Positions 27,619 through 36,755 are shown, counted from the stretch's first letter. The stretch is DNA of 64,000 nucleotides from Duganella sp. Root1480D1 (GCF_001427305.1 NZ_LMFZ01000047.1:164696-228695); one strand, 5' to 3'. Numbers and translations are program-made. The notes: generated by a model from the sequence alone, not told the origin.

Positions 27619-28272
27619 ATGAGCAATCCACAAATGCCCCACATCCCCGGCGCTGCAGTGATGACGGATACGCTGGACTTCGTAAAATCCCTGTGGGGGA
27701 GCATGGGCGTGCCAGGCATCAGCATTCCCGGCATCGCCGCGCCAACGCTGTCGGTGGATGACCTGGACAAGAAAATCAGCGAACTGAAAGCGGTCGAGTC
27801 CTGGCTCAACCTGAACGCCACCATGCTGCGCTCGAGCATCCACGCACTGGAAGTCCAGCGTGGCACCATCGCGGCGCTGAAATCGATGGGCCAATCGCTG
27901 GCTGCCGCCGTGCAACAGGCGCCGCACAACGATCCGTTTGCCAAGGCGGCAGCCGCCAAGCCGGCCGACAAGCCTGCCACCGAAGCTGCCAGGCCGGCTG
28001 ACAAGCCTGGCGAAAAGCCGGCCGCTGACGGCAAGCCTGCTGCGCACGACACTGCCAGCACAGCTGCCAACCAAATGGCCAATCCCGCCGCCTGGTGGAA
28101 CCTGCTGCAGGAACAGTTCGCGCAAGCCGTCAACACGGCAATGGCCACCGACCCGGTCGCCAAGCAGGCAGCAGCAAAGAACGGCGCCGCACATGACGCC
28201 AGCAAGCCAGCCGCCAAACCGGCAGTCCGCAAGCCGGCAGCCAAGCGCGCCCCGAAGGCGCCCAAACCTTAA
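27619..28272 (+). CDS. phaM: PhaM-type polyhydroxyalkanoate granule protein
   Basis: A 217-residue protein with the PhaM layout: an N-terminal conserved region (DTLDFVKSLWGSMGVPG, TLSVDDLDKKISELKAVESW) predicted to bind and activate PHA synthase, then a long Ala/Pro/Lys-rich disordered region, a short conserved patch (ANPAAWWNLLQEQFAQAV) and a basic AKPA/RKPAAKRAPK tail suited to nucleoid binding. In Ralstonia, PhaM links PHB granules to the chromosome. No PHA synthase gene is in the window. The last 4 bp overlap the 3' end of the convergent 71-residue gene. Confidence 0.87.
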   Translation: MSNPQMPHIPGAAVMTDTLDFVKSLWGSMGVPGISIPGIAAPTLSVDDLDKKISELKAVESWLNLNATMLRSSIHALEVQRGTIAALKSMGQSLAAAVQQAPHNDPFAKAAAAKPADKPATEAARPADKPGEKPAADGKPAAHDTASTAANQMANPAAWWNLLQEQFAQAVNTAMATDPVAKQAAAKNGAAHDASKPAAKPAVRKPAAKRAPKAPKP

Positions 28273-28484
28273 TTCAGCTTCTGGATACGGATGGCCTCAA
28301 TCAGGCCATCCTCATCGCGTTGCACCTTCATGATGTTGATCAGTCCTTCGTCTTCCAGGGCCCTGGCCGCATCATGTGCGGACTGGAAGGATTCCAGGGT
28401 GTCGCCCTTCGCGCTGACTGGGCGAATCCAGGCAGCAGCCCCTACCTTCATTTTGTTATAGACCTCTTTGGCGATATCGCGCAT
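28269..28484 (-). CDS. Small hypothetical protein at the end of a two-component operon
   Basis: A 71-residue acidic/basic mixed protein starting MRDIAKEVYNKMKVGAAAWI; I do not recognise a family. The predicted order is helix-strand-helix-strand, ending in IRIQKLN. It follows the response regulator gene by 3 bp on the same strand, so co-translation is likely and a role as an accessory or output partner is possible (inference). Overlap with phaM is tail to tail, 4 bp. Confidence 0.7.
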   Translation of the reverse strand: MRDIAKEVYNKMKVGAAAWIRPVSAKGDTLESFQSAHDAARALEDEGLINIMKVQRDEDGLIEAIRIQKLN

Positions 28485-28487
28485 GGA

Positions 28488-30212
28488 TCACTCCTTGTCG
28501 TGGTCATCTTTCATGGCGGCCGTCAGCTCGGCTTCGATTTCTTCCGCCGACATCCGGCCGGGGATCAACTTCTGCAACTGCTCAATGAGCTGCGCAAAGC
28601 GCTGCTGGCCCGGCGCAATCCGGTCAACGTGCATCAACACGTCATTCGCTTCAGACATCAGGGCCTCGTTATAGCCCGTCGCCTGCATGTGGGAGATCAG
28701 GACCTGGGCCGAGTTGAACAGGATGCGCATATTGTCAGGCAGGCCGCGGCGTGCTTCGCGCATCCACTCCACCGCGTCGTCCAGCTTATTGGTTTTCCAT
28801 AGCAGCACGCCCTTGTTCATCATTTCCGACGCTTCCCTGCGCGCCGTGCTGATCAGGGCGGCGCCTTCGTCGCCCATGCGGGCCTTGTCGAAGATGCGCT
28901 GCACTTCATCATGGATGACGGCGTTCTCGTCGTTGTTGCGCACCACGTAGCACAGCAGCTCCACCGGGGCGTCTTTCACGCCGACGGCAAACAGCAAGGT
29001 GGCCATTTCCAGGCAGGTCGCGGTGTCGGGGCGCTCGCTGTCTTCTTTCAGCATGGTTTCCAGTTCGTCGCCAGACTTGCGCGCGCGGCGGTAGTCGCCG
29101 CTCTCGTGGTACACCAGCCCTTCGGTGATCTTGGAGCGCAACTCCACCATGCTGCCGGAGAAGTCGCGCTGCGCCGCCGCCAGCAGCAGCAAGGCCTCCT
29201 TGGCGTCGTTCTTCTGGCCCAGCACGCGCGCCAGGCCGAAGTAGGCATCGACCGTTTTCATGATCGAGTATTCGCCAATCTGCAGGCATTTGCGGAAGGC
29301 CCGTTCGGCCAGCGGGATATTCCCCAGCTTGAGGGCAGTCGTGCCCAGCGCGCGCTGGCGCGGCACCGAATTGGGCGACATCCTGGCGGCGCGTTCCAGC
29401 ACGTCGCAGCTTTCCTCGATGCGTCCCATGTTCTGCAGGGACCTGGCCAACTGGTCGTAGGCATCCAGGTAGAAGCGGTTCTCGGCAATCACGCCTTGGA
29501 ACATCTGGCGCGCAGCCTCGTTTTCGCCATTGGCCATGCGGATCTTGCCGACCCCGGTGCGGGCCCAGTTGAAATCGCGCTCCTGCAGCACTTTTTCGTA
29601 GACCAGGCGCGCCTGCTCCGTCTCGCCGGCCTTGAGCAGCAAGGTGGCGCGCATGCGCAGCAGGTCAACTTCATGCAGCTTGTTGCGGCCTGCCGCTTCG
29701 GCGCACAATTTCGCCGCGCGCAGGTAATCCTTTTCAAGGTAGGCCTGGTCGATCTCCTGGAATACCTGCTTCTTCTGCCACGCGCGGTTCAGGCGCGTCA
29801 GCAGCACGCCTTCGGTGATCGGCTTGATCAGGTAGGCATCGGGCTGATGTTCGGCGGCGCCCATCACTGCCTCCACGCTCTTTTCTGCGGAAACCATCAG
29901 CCACACGCAGCTTGGCATCAGCAGGCCACGGATGCGGGCTTCCTCCAGCACGTGCTGGCCGCTCTTGCCTTCGCCGAGGTTGAAGTCGCACAGGATCACG
30001 TCGTACTGCACGCGCGTCAGTAGGCCCATCGCCTCGCCACCGCTCGACGCCTGGTCGATATGGCGCGCCCCCAGGCTGCGCAAGGCTTCGCGCAACAACT
30101 GGCGCACGCCGACAAAATCGTCCACGATCAGGTAACGCTTGTCGGCCCAGTTGATGCCGGGCTCTTTTTCCGGCGCCGCCGCGGTTGGCGTGGTGACGGC
30201 TGGCGCGTTCAT
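28488..30212 (-). CDS. Response regulator with TPR-type repeats
   Basis: A 574-residue regulator with no DNA-binding domain. A REC domain (about 25-145) has the phosphoacceptor Asp in YDVILCDFN, acidic residues in YLIVDDFVG and the conserved Lys in YLIKPITEG. The rest (about 150-550) is made of TPR-like helical repeats (for example AARQMFQGVIAENRFYLDAY, LERAARMSPNSVPRQRALGT), ending in a charged tail. The output is therefore probably protein-protein interaction. The start overlaps the stop of the histidine kinase gene by ATGA, strongly suggesting a cognate pair. Confidence 0.88.
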   Translation of the reverse strand: MNAPAVTTPTAAAPEKEPGINWADKRYLIVDDFVGVRQLLREALRSLGARHIDQASSGGEAMGLLTRVQYDVILCDFNLGEGKSGQHVLEEARIRGLLMPSCVWLMVSAEKSVEAVMGAAEHQPDAYLIKPITEGVLLTRLNRAWQKKQVFQEIDQAYLEKDYLRAAKLCAEAAGRNKLHEVDLLRMRATLLLKAGETEQARLVYEKVLQERDFNWARTGVGKIRMANGENEAARQMFQGVIAENRFYLDAYDQLARSLQNMGRIEESCDVLERAARMSPNSVPRQRALGTTALKLGNIPLAERAFRKCLQIGEYSIMKTVDAYFGLARVLGQKNDAKEALLLLAAAQRDFSGSMVELRSKITEGLVYHESGDYRRARKSGDELETMLKEDSERPDTATCLEMATLLFAVGVKDAPVELLCYVVRNNDENAVIHDEVQRIFDKARMGDEGAALISTARREASEMMNKGVLLWKTNKLDDAVEWMREARRGLPDNMRILFNSAQVLISHMQATGYNEALMSEANDVLMHVDRIAPGQQRFAQLIEQLQKLIPGRMSAEEIEAELTAAMKDDHDKE

Positions 30213-30910
30213 GGCAGCCGCAGGATGAAGCAGCCGCCGCCCAGGGCGCCGCCGTTTTCCAACGCGATGCTGCCCTGGCGCTGGCGATGCTTATGGGACT
30301 TGGCCACTTCGCTGGCGAAGTAGAGGCCAAGGCCGCTGCTATTGGTCAGGAAGTCGATGCCCCGGCCTGTCACCTGGCCGGCTTCCAGCATATTCGGCGG
30401 GAAGCCCGAGCCGTTATCTTCCACCCGCACTTCCATGAAGCCTTCATGCTCGCGGATGGCGAGGGCGATGCGGTCGCGCGTGTAACGCACGGCATTGTTG
30501 ATTGCGTGCGCCAACAGGCCTAATACCAGGTCTTCGTCGAGGGTCCAGATCAGGCCTGGCGGGAAATCGGTGTCGAGGCGGATGCCTTTCGATTGCAGCA
30601 GGACGCGCTGCTGGGCCACCAGCTGCTCGACCAGTTCGCTGACCTGCACCGGGCTCGGGTCGAAGGGGTAATTCGGGCGGCCAACTTCCTTGTAGAGCGC
30701 TAGTAGCTGGATCAGGTGGTCGTTCAGGCGCTTGGATTGATACAGCATTTGCGCCATCTGCGGGTAGGCAGGATTGTCTTGCGCCGAATCCCCTGCCTGC
30801 ACAAGCAGGTTCTCCAGCGTGCCGGTCAGCACGCTGATGGAATTCTTCATGTCGTGCACCGTGGAGGCGAGGAACATGAACAGCTCTGGCGAGCCGGCGC
30901 GGTCTTCCAT
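30209..30910 (-). CDS. Soluble sensor histidine kinase
   Basis: A 233-residue kinase with no membrane segment or obvious sensor domain. The phosphoacceptor region is LASTVHDMKNSISVLTGTLE, and the HATPase domain has NNAVRYTRD (N-box), EDNGSGFP (G1) and GLGLYFASE (G2). Of three possible ATGs (30940, 30925, 30910) I prefer 30910: GGAG lies 5 nt upstream and a TATAAT box at 30939-30944 would place the transcript start after the first ATG. It is coupled to the response regulator with repeats by a 4-bp overlap. A kinase lacking a sensor domain must receive its signal from a partner or through the helices near the His. Confidence 0.87.
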   Translation of the reverse strand: MEDRAGSPELFMFLASTVHDMKNSISVLTGTLENLLVQAGDSAQDNPAYPQMAQMLYQSKRLNDHLIQLLALYKEVGRPNYPFDPSPVQVSELVEQLVAQQRVLLQSKGIRLDTDFPPGLIWTLDEDLVLGLLAHAINNAVRYTRDRIALAIREHEGFMEVRVEDNGSGFPPNMLEAGQVTGRGIDFLTNSSGLGLYFASEVAKSHKHRQRQGSIALENGGALGGGCFILRLP

Positions 30911-30938
30911 GGATTCTCCAGCCATTGGATAGGAGGCC

Positions 30939-30944
30939 ATTATA
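30939..30944 (-). promoter_or_regulatory. Perfect TATAAT -10 box before the kinase-regulator genes
   Basis: A consensus TATAAT lies on the minus strand at the very end of mnmC. No strong -35 is visible at the right distance. It suggests an internal promoter letting the histidine kinase and response regulator be expressed apart from the upstream tag-mnmC genes. Confidence 0.45.
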
Positions 30945-32676
30945 GCTTGCGGCGCTGCTTGAGCAGGAAGCGTCCAGGGTCCAGTGCGGCAGCCAGTGTT
31001 GCTTCAACGGGAAGGGGTTCATCTTCCAGTTGACAGGCCAGGATTTCGGCTGCGAGCGGAGCCCAGATCAGCCCTCGGCTGGCATAGCCTAGCAAGGCGT
31101 GCAGGCCCGGGTGGCGCGGCAGGTCGCGCAGGCGTTCGGTGCGGTCTTCGCTGCGGCTGTCGGGCAGCGCGCCGACCAGCGGCAGGCGATCAGGAGCCAT
31201 GGTGCGGAAGCCCACGCGGCCTTGCAGCGGGGCGCCCGCACCCTGCGGGCTGCCGAGGATTTCTTCCGCACGCTGCAGGTTTTCGTCCTGGCTGGATTGC
31301 CAGAGCTTGCGTTCGGTCGATTTGTCGTAGGTGGCGCCGACGCAAATGATGCCCTCGACTGGCGGCGTCATATAGGCTTCGCGGCAGACCACCATTTTCA
31401 GGCTGGGGAAGTCGCCTTCCTGCAGGTGGGTGACCTGGCCGCGCATGGTGTAGAGCGGCAGCTGGCGTGCCTGCTCGAGCGCGGTGGCGCCGGCGCCGTT
31501 TGCCAGCACGACCGTTGGTGCGGCGGCGAGCATCCGCCCTTGGGCATCGAATATTTGCCACTCTTCTCCGGCACGCTCGATGCGCAAGGCTTCGGTGTGG
31601 AAGATGCGGTGCAGCTTGTCGCCGCAGGCTTGCAGCATGGCGCGGCAGGCACTGGCGGGGGTGGCCCAGCCGCCTTCGGGGAAATGCCAGGCGCCGTAGG
31701 GCGTTGGGACGCCCAGCATGGCGCTTGCCTGATGCGCGTCGAGCCAGCGGACGTATTGTTCGGGGTAGTGCCAGGTGTCGGCGACTTCCTTTTGCAGCAG
31801 GGCGTGTTCGGCGTCGCGCGCCAGTTGCAGCACGCCGCACTGGCTGCCGCGGATTGAGCCAGGGCCTGGGCCTGCGCCAGCTTCGGCCTCGGGGCCGGGG
31901 GCAAGCGGATCGAGGCCGCCGAGGTGCTGCCAGGTGCGCTGGGCGTACAGGTAGGCAGCGCGCGTCAGGCGGGTCGGGATATTGTCGTCTTTCGACAGCA
32001 GCGGCATGAAGATGCCGGCGCGGTTGCCCGATGCTTCCTGCGCCGGCGCGTCGTGGCGTTCGATCAGGGCGACCTGCCAGCCACGGGCTGCCAGGCGTTC
32101 GCAGGCCGCACTGCCCGCAACGCCGGCGCCGATCACAATGGCGCGGCGTTCGGGCGCAGGTGGACGGGGCGCTTGCGGCTTGCGGCTGGTGTAGGCGGCG
32201 TGCTGCCATTCGCCTTCCGGCTCGCCGCTCATGGTGAAGCCGGCGGCACGCAGGGAGCGCAGTGCTTGCTCGTCGGGCTGGCGGATGCGAAGCGTGGATG
32301 CGGGTGTCGCGAGGCGTTGCAGGGCGCGGATGTGGTCGAGCGGTTCGGCGATGATGAATTCGTCGACGCGGGCCACGATCTCGGGCAACCACCCTTCGGC
32401 TGGACCGACCAGCAAGTCAAGCGTCAGGCGTTCCGATGGCAGGTGCAGGCGATGCAGCCCGGGGACGTCGACCGGCCATTGCATTGCCAGGCCGGGCACG
32501 GCGGTGTTCAGCGCGGCCCGCACGGTCGCGCCGGGGACGGATGGGGCAATCGCGAGGTAGTGCAGGTGGCCACCGGCGGCCAAGCTGCCTGAGGTGCGGC
32601 GGCGTCCCAGGGTCGCGAGGAGCTGGTCGCCGCTGCCGAACGCGGTGTCGAGGACGACGTGGCGGGAATCAGCCAC
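30940..32676 (-). CDS. mnmC: MnmC-type tRNA modification enzyme with reduced N-terminal domain
   Basis: A 578-residue protein that in the family finishes the mnm5s2U34 modification of tRNA wobble uridine. The C-terminal FAD-dependent oxidoreductase (about 178-575) is well kept: AIVIGAGVAGSAACERLAARG, NRAGIFMPLLS, the MRGQVTHL region and GFRTMAPDRLPLVG. The N-terminal methyltransferase-like domain (about 1-170) is short and weak: VVLDTAFGSGDQLLATL recalls the SAM motif, but the usual FLDGF.P..NP.LW block is replaced by EFIIAEPLDH. The methyltransferase half may thus be inactive. It overlaps tag by 8 bp. Confidence 0.88.
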   Translation of the reverse strand: MADSRHVVLDTAFGSGDQLLATLGRRRTSGSLAAGGHLHYLAIAPSVPGATVRAALNTAVPGLAMQWPVDVPGLHRLHLPSERLTLDLLVGPAEGWLPEIVARVDEFIIAEPLDHIRALQRLATPASTLRIRQPDEQALRSLRAAGFTMSGEPEGEWQHAAYTSRKPQAPRPPAPERRAIVIGAGVAGSAACERLAARGWQVALIERHDAPAQEASGNRAGIFMPLLSKDDNIPTRLTRAAYLYAQRTWQHLGGLDPLAPGPEAEAGAGPGPGSIRGSQCGVLQLARDAEHALLQKEVADTWHYPEQYVRWLDAHQASAMLGVPTPYGAWHFPEGGWATPASACRAMLQACGDKLHRIFHTEALRIERAGEEWQIFDAQGRMLAAAPTVVLANGAGATALEQARQLPLYTMRGQVTHLQEGDFPSLKMVVCREAYMTPPVEGIICVGATYDKSTERKLWQSSQDENLQRAEEILGSPQGAGAPLQGRVGFRTMAPDRLPLVGALPDSRSEDRTERLRDLPRHPGLHALLGYASRGLIWAPLAAEILACQLEDEPLPVEATLAAALDPGRFLLKQRRKL

Positions 32677-33247
32677 CGTACTGGCACTCCTGGTGACGGA
32701 AGCATGCGAGGTCGTGGTCGTTCACCATGCCGATCCCCTGCATGTAGGCGTAAACGATCGTCGAACCGACAAATTTGAACCCGCGCTTGGCGAGATCCTT
32801 GGAGATGCGGTCGGACAGCTCGGTGCGCGCCGGCCGGTCGCCTTGTGCTGCGATGCGGTTCACAATCGGCTTGCCGCCCACATAGCCCCAAAGCAGCGAG
32901 GACAGGCTGCTTCCCTCCTCCAGCAAGCGCAGGTAGGCGCGCGCATTGGTAATGGCAGCATTTACCTTGAGACGGTTGCGCACGATGCCCGGATCGGACA
33001 GCAATTGCTCGACCTTGGCCTCGTCGTAGGCAGCGATCTTGCGCGCATCCCAGCCATCGAACGCCGCGCGATAGTTGTCGCGCTTATTCAGGATGGTTTC
33101 CCAGCTCAGGCCCGCCTGCGCGCCTTCGAGGTTCAGCATTTCGAACAGCCGCAGCTCGTCGCGGCATGGGACGCCCCACTCCTGGTCGTGGTAGGCGATA
33201 TAGCGCGGATTGTTTGGATTGGCCCAGGAACAGCGATGTGTGCTCAT
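32669..33247 (-). CDS. tag: DNA-3-methyladenine glycosylase I (Tag)
   Basis: A 192-residue base-excision enzyme removing 3-methyladenine from DNA. The zinc ligands match the Tag family: Cys6 and His20 (RCSWA ... YIAYHDQEWG) and His178 and Cys182 (NDHDLAC). The active-site region LFEMLNLEGAQAGLSWETIL is intact and the length is typical (about 187). It overlaps the upstream GGDEF gene by 4 bp and mnmC by 8 bp, so the three are translationally chained although their functions seem unrelated. Confidence 0.96.
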   Translation of the reverse strand: MSTHRCSWANPNNPRYIAYHDQEWGVPCRDELRLFEMLNLEGAQAGLSWETILNKRDNYRAAFDGWDARKIAAYDEAKVEQLLSDPGIVRNRLKVNAAITNARAYLRLLEEGSSLSSLLWGYVGGKPIVNRIAAQGDRPARTELSDRISKDLAKRGFKFVGSTIVYAYMQGIGMVNDHDLACFRHQECQYGG

Positions 33248-35979
33248 GGGCAGATTATAGTGCGCTCTCCAAGGCTGGTCACGATGCGCGCCTCACCGCG
33301 CTCCACGCATTCCGCAAGCTGGTGCACCAGGCGCGGGAACAATTCTTCCGGCCGCGCAGCGTCGGTCGCATGTACCGCCGTCCAGGCATCGCGGCCCGAA
33401 TGCTTGGAAATGTATAGCCCGAGGTCCGCCAGCTCCACCACCTGCGACCAGGACATCAGGCGCGGATGCGAAGGCAGGAAAGGATAGCAGGCGAAGCCGA
33501 TCGAACAGGTGCGCGCCAGCGGCGTGCCATCGGGCAGTACGAAGTCGCGCGACGACACGGCCTGGCGGATGCGTTCCGCCACCACGTGCGCGCCGCTGCG
33601 GTCAGTGGCGCGCGCCAGCACCAGGAATTCCTCGCCACCCCAGCGCACCAGGTAGTCCGACTCGCGGAATACTTCGCGTAGGCGGTCCTTCATCTGCACC
33701 AGCACGCAATCGCCGGCTGCATGGCCGTGCCGGTCGTTGACCGCCTTGAAGTGGTCCAGGTCCACCATGTAGAACACCAGGTCGCTGCCGGCCCCGCCCT
33801 CGCCGCCGTCATAGCCGCGCAGGCTGAGCGCCACATCCGACTCCACATGCTGCAGGAAGAAGCGGCGGTTGCGCAGGCCGGTCAACTGGTCGGTCAGGCT
33901 GACTTCTTCCAGTGCCTTGTAGGCGCGCTCCAGTTCGAGGTTCTTTTCCAGGAGTTGCGCCTGTGCCGCCGCATTGTCCAGCGCGATGGCGCCGTAAGCG
34001 CACAAGGTACGGAAAATCAGCCGTTCACGTTCGCCATAAGCACGCGGCAGCATCGACTGCACCGTCATCACGCCCAACACGCGCTCGCCGACCATCAGCG
34101 GCGCAAACAGCAAGGTGAGGGTCGGCAGTGTGCCGGGAATCAGGTTGGGCGTGTCGGACTTGTCTTCGATCTCGATCAGGATTTCATTGCGTTCCCGCAC
34201 GCAACGCGCCGTATTGAATTGGGGATCAGACAGCGCGATGCGCGTCGGCGGCAGCGGCAAGCCCATTTCCACCCCAAAGGCGCAATGCAGGAAGTCGCCG
34301 TCCCGCTCGAGCAGGAAAATCGAGAAGTGGGTCGAGTCGAGCAGTCCGTGCACGTGACGGTCCAACGCCCGGAACACGGCCAACGCGTCGAGTTGCGCCG
34401 TGATCTCCTGGCCGATGGCGGACAGGTGGCTTAGGGTGGCGCTGGTCTGCGCCAGCACTTCCGCGCGCTGGACTTCGGCGGCGGCGAGCTGGCGATCACG
34501 CTCGGTCTGGTGCTGCACCTGCATTGCAATTGCGCGGTTGGTCGCTTCCTGGCTGTTGCTGCGGTCGCGGGCCGCATTGGCCTGCACCGAGAATTCGTAA
34601 GCGCGCGCAAAGTCGCCGAGCGCCGCATATTCGCGCGCCACGGAAGCGAGCAATTCGCCCGGGACGATGTAGCCGTCGATGGTAGCGGCGATCGTCAGCG
34701 CTTCACGCAGGTACTGCAGCACGGACATCGCATTGCCGGCATGGATATCGGCCAGCACGCGCAAGGCTGCGATCTGGCTGAACGGATCGTTCAGTTCGCG
34801 CGCCAGCGCCAGGGCCGACATGGCGGCGGCCTGCGCTTCCTGCATCCGTCCCAGTCCCGCTAGTGCATGCGCCTGGCCGCGCCGCGCGCCACTGTGGAAA
34901 TCGCTCTGCGCCAGCGCGTGGCCACGCTGTTCCAGCTCGCGGAAGCTGGCCAGCGCAGCTGCGTAGTCGCCCAGGTCCAGCGCCAGGTCGCCCTGGTATT
35001 CCAGCGCCATGACGAAGGTGCGCGAACCGGACAAAGGCGCCAGCATCTGCAGCGCATCGCGCAGCAAGGCCTTGGCCGCCCGCCGCTGGCCCAGGTGGCG
35101 CATCGTTTCCGCCGATTGCATCTGGGTCAAGCCGATGCACATCGGCCAGCCGGTCGGCCGCGCCAACTCCAGTCCGCGCTGCATCCATTCCAGCGCGGCG
35201 TCGTGCGCATTCAGCCGGGTGAAGGCGTTGCCGATATTGGTGGCGAGGATCACGGCACGCCGCACCTGGCCGGAAATCAGAGCCGCTTCGAAGGCGGCGA
35301 TCAGGTGGCTGATGGCGCGGCCGAATTCCGCCGCCTGGAAAGCTGCGGTGCCAAGGTAGTCGGAAATCCAGCCGGCGACGACCGGATGGCGGCCCGCGAG
35401 ATCGATCGCAAAGCGCTTGCGCCAGCGCTCGTTGGCCGCCGGCGCGTTGCGGAACACGCTGAAAAGCGCCGCCAGGCTTTCGAAAATATCGATGCGCATG
35501 GCATCGCCCGAAGCGCGGGCATCGGCGATGGCCAGCGCCAGCTCATTGTCGCAGCCGGCCGAATCGCCGCGGTCGACGGCGATCCAGGCCAGCAGGCTGT
35601 GGGTGTCGGCCGCGCCCAGCCGGTCGTTGTGGCGGGCAAATTCCAGCATGGCCCGTTCGGCGATGGCGCAGGCGGTGTCGAGGTCGCCGTCGAGCCAACT
35701 GGTTTCGGCTTTGATCAGCTCCCAACGCGCAGCCAGCACACGCCTTTCCGCCGCCGGCAAAAGATGGGCTAGCGGAGTTGCTTCGGCGACAAGTTGCGCG
35801 GAACGCACACCGTCGCGCTGGCGCAGCTGCCAGGCCAGCAGGGAAAGCAGCATCAGGCGATGTTCGCCCTCAGAATACGGTAATTCTGCTTCCCACAGGG
35901 CCAGCTCTTCGTCCAGCGCGAACAAATCCACTACTTGATATCCTTGAAATAGGTGTTGCAGCGAAGAATCATACCGCAC
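33244..35979 (-). CDS. Diguanylate cyclase with TPR and GAF domains
   Basis: A 911-residue cytoplasmic protein. Residues 1-510 are helical TPR-like repeats (for example ARAYEFSVQANAARDRSNSQ near the end), followed by a coiled coil, a GAF domain (about 550-705, with LLFAPLMVGERVLGVMTVQS) and a GGDEF domain. The active site is GGEEF in YLVRWGGEEFLVLA, with an RESD I-site five residues upstream, so it should make c-di-GMP with feedback control. The start appears to be a GTG at 35979 with a weak purine stretch upstream. It heads the overlapping tag-mnmC chain. Confidence 0.9.
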   Translation of the reverse strand: MRYDSSLQHLFQGYQVVDLFALDEELALWEAELPYSEGEHRLMLLSLLAWQLRQRDGVRSAQLVAEATPLAHLLPAAERRVLAARWELIKAETSWLDGDLDTACAIAERAMLEFARHNDRLGAADTHSLLAWIAVDRGDSAGCDNELALAIADARASGDAMRIDIFESLAALFSVFRNAPAANERWRKRFAIDLAGRHPVVAGWISDYLGTAAFQAAEFGRAISHLIAAFEAALISGQVRRAVILATNIGNAFTRLNAHDAALEWMQRGLELARPTGWPMCIGLTQMQSAETMRHLGQRRAAKALLRDALQMLAPLSGSRTFVMALEYQGDLALDLGDYAAALASFRELEQRGHALAQSDFHSGARRGQAHALAGLGRMQEAQAAAMSALALARELNDPFSQIAALRVLADIHAGNAMSVLQYLREALTIAATIDGYIVPGELLASVAREYAALGDFARAYEFSVQANAARDRSNSQEATNRAIAMQVQHQTERDRQLAAAEVQRAEVLAQTSATLSHLSAIGQEITAQLDALAVFRALDRHVHGLLDSTHFSIFLLERDGDFLHCAFGVEMGLPLPPTRIALSDPQFNTARCVRERNEILIEIEDKSDTPNLIPGTLPTLTLLFAPLMVGERVLGVMTVQSMLPRAYGERERLIFRTLCAYGAIALDNAAAQAQLLEKNLELERAYKALEEVSLTDQLTGLRNRRFFLQHVESDVALSLRGYDGGEGGAGSDLVFYMVDLDHFKAVNDRHGHAAGDCVLVQMKDRLREVFRESDYLVRWGGEEFLVLARATDRSGAHVVAERIRQAVSSRDFVLPDGTPLARTCSIGFACYPFLPSHPRLMSWSQVVELADLGLYISKHSGRDAWTAVHATDAARPEELFPRLVHQLAECVERGEARIVTSLGERTIICP

Positions 35980-36031
35980 GGCCGCACTTTTCGGTGTTCA
36001 AGTAGCTTAAGCTTGCTTAAGGAACAAGCAT

Positions 36032-36047
36032 GCGGCCTTGCGGCCGC
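36032..36047 (-). terminator. Hairpin after the DUF4142 gene
   Basis: GCGGCC and GGCCGC form a 6-bp GC stem with a 4-nt loop, beginning 6 nt after the DUF4142 stop. On the minus strand it is followed by ATGCTTGTTCCTT, a partly T-rich stretch. It is a plausible but imperfect terminator between this gene and the GGDEF gene. Confidence 0.4.
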
Positions 36048-36052
36048 TATCT

Positions 36053-36709
36053 TCAGCGCCGTTCCGGCTTGTTGTCGCGACTGCTTGAATCGGGCTTGTT
36101 GCCGCCGGTCGTGCCATGCTCGTGGCTATCGGCCTCGGTTTGCGGCTTGTTGCCGGCGCCGCTGCTGCCCTGGGTGCCGCTGCTACCCACCGTCGAGCTG
36201 CCGCCCTTGATGGCAGCGTTCAACTGCTCGGCATTGTTCAGGTGCTGGTGGATGGTTGGCTGCAAACGGGTGGCCAGCGATTTCAGTTCGCTGTCCTGGG
36301 CAGTCGATGCGGCCTTGCTCACCAACTGGTGCGCTTCCTTATGGGCCTGGACCCCGGCCTGTTCCATGTAGCTGCGGTCGAACTTGTCGCCCGATAGTTT
36401 TTCCAGCTTGGCGGCCATGGCTTTATGCTTGGCATCCAGTTCGGTCGGCAGCGTCACGCTGCGCGTCGCGGCTACCTTGCGCACTTCTTCCAGGCCCTTG
36501 GTATGGTCATCGACCATTTGCTGGGCGAAGCTCTTGACCCGGTCGCTCTGGGTCTTTTGCAAGGCCAGCTTGGCGGTCTCGATTTCCGCCATATTGGCCA
36601 TAGCGAGATCGGTCAGCATTTTCTGGTCCGCCTTGGCGAGACCTTCAGCCCAGGCGCTTCCCACACCGAGCAGGGCCGACAACACAGCTACACGCATGAA
36701 ATTGTTCAT
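36053..36709 (-). CDS. DUF4142 periplasmic protein
   Basis: A 218-residue secreted protein with signal peptide MNNFMRVAVLSALLGVGSAWA and a strong GGAGG ribosome site. The DUF4142 four-helix ferritin-like domain spans about 24-165 (LAMANMAEIETAKLALQKTQ, FAQQMVDDHTKGLEEV, SYMEQAGVQAHKEAHQLV). The last 50 residues are a Gly/Ser/Asn/Lys-rich low-complexity tail. Members of the family are often stress-induced. It is divergent from the COG4315/ECF operon, so the two may share a stress response. Confidence 0.88.
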   Translation of the reverse strand: MNNFMRVAVLSALLGVGSAWAEGLAKADQKMLTDLAMANMAEIETAKLALQKTQSDRVKSFAQQMVDDHTKGLEEVRKVAATRSVTLPTELDAKHKAMAAKLEKLSGDKFDRSYMEQAGVQAHKEAHQLVSKAASTAQDSELKSLATRLQPTIHQHLNNAEQLNAAIKGGSSTVGSSGTQGSSGAGNKPQTEADSHEHGTTGGNKPDSSSRDNKPERR

Positions 36710-36755
36710 CGCATCCTCCGTGACAGAATTGGCGGAAAATCATTTTAGGCAGGAT

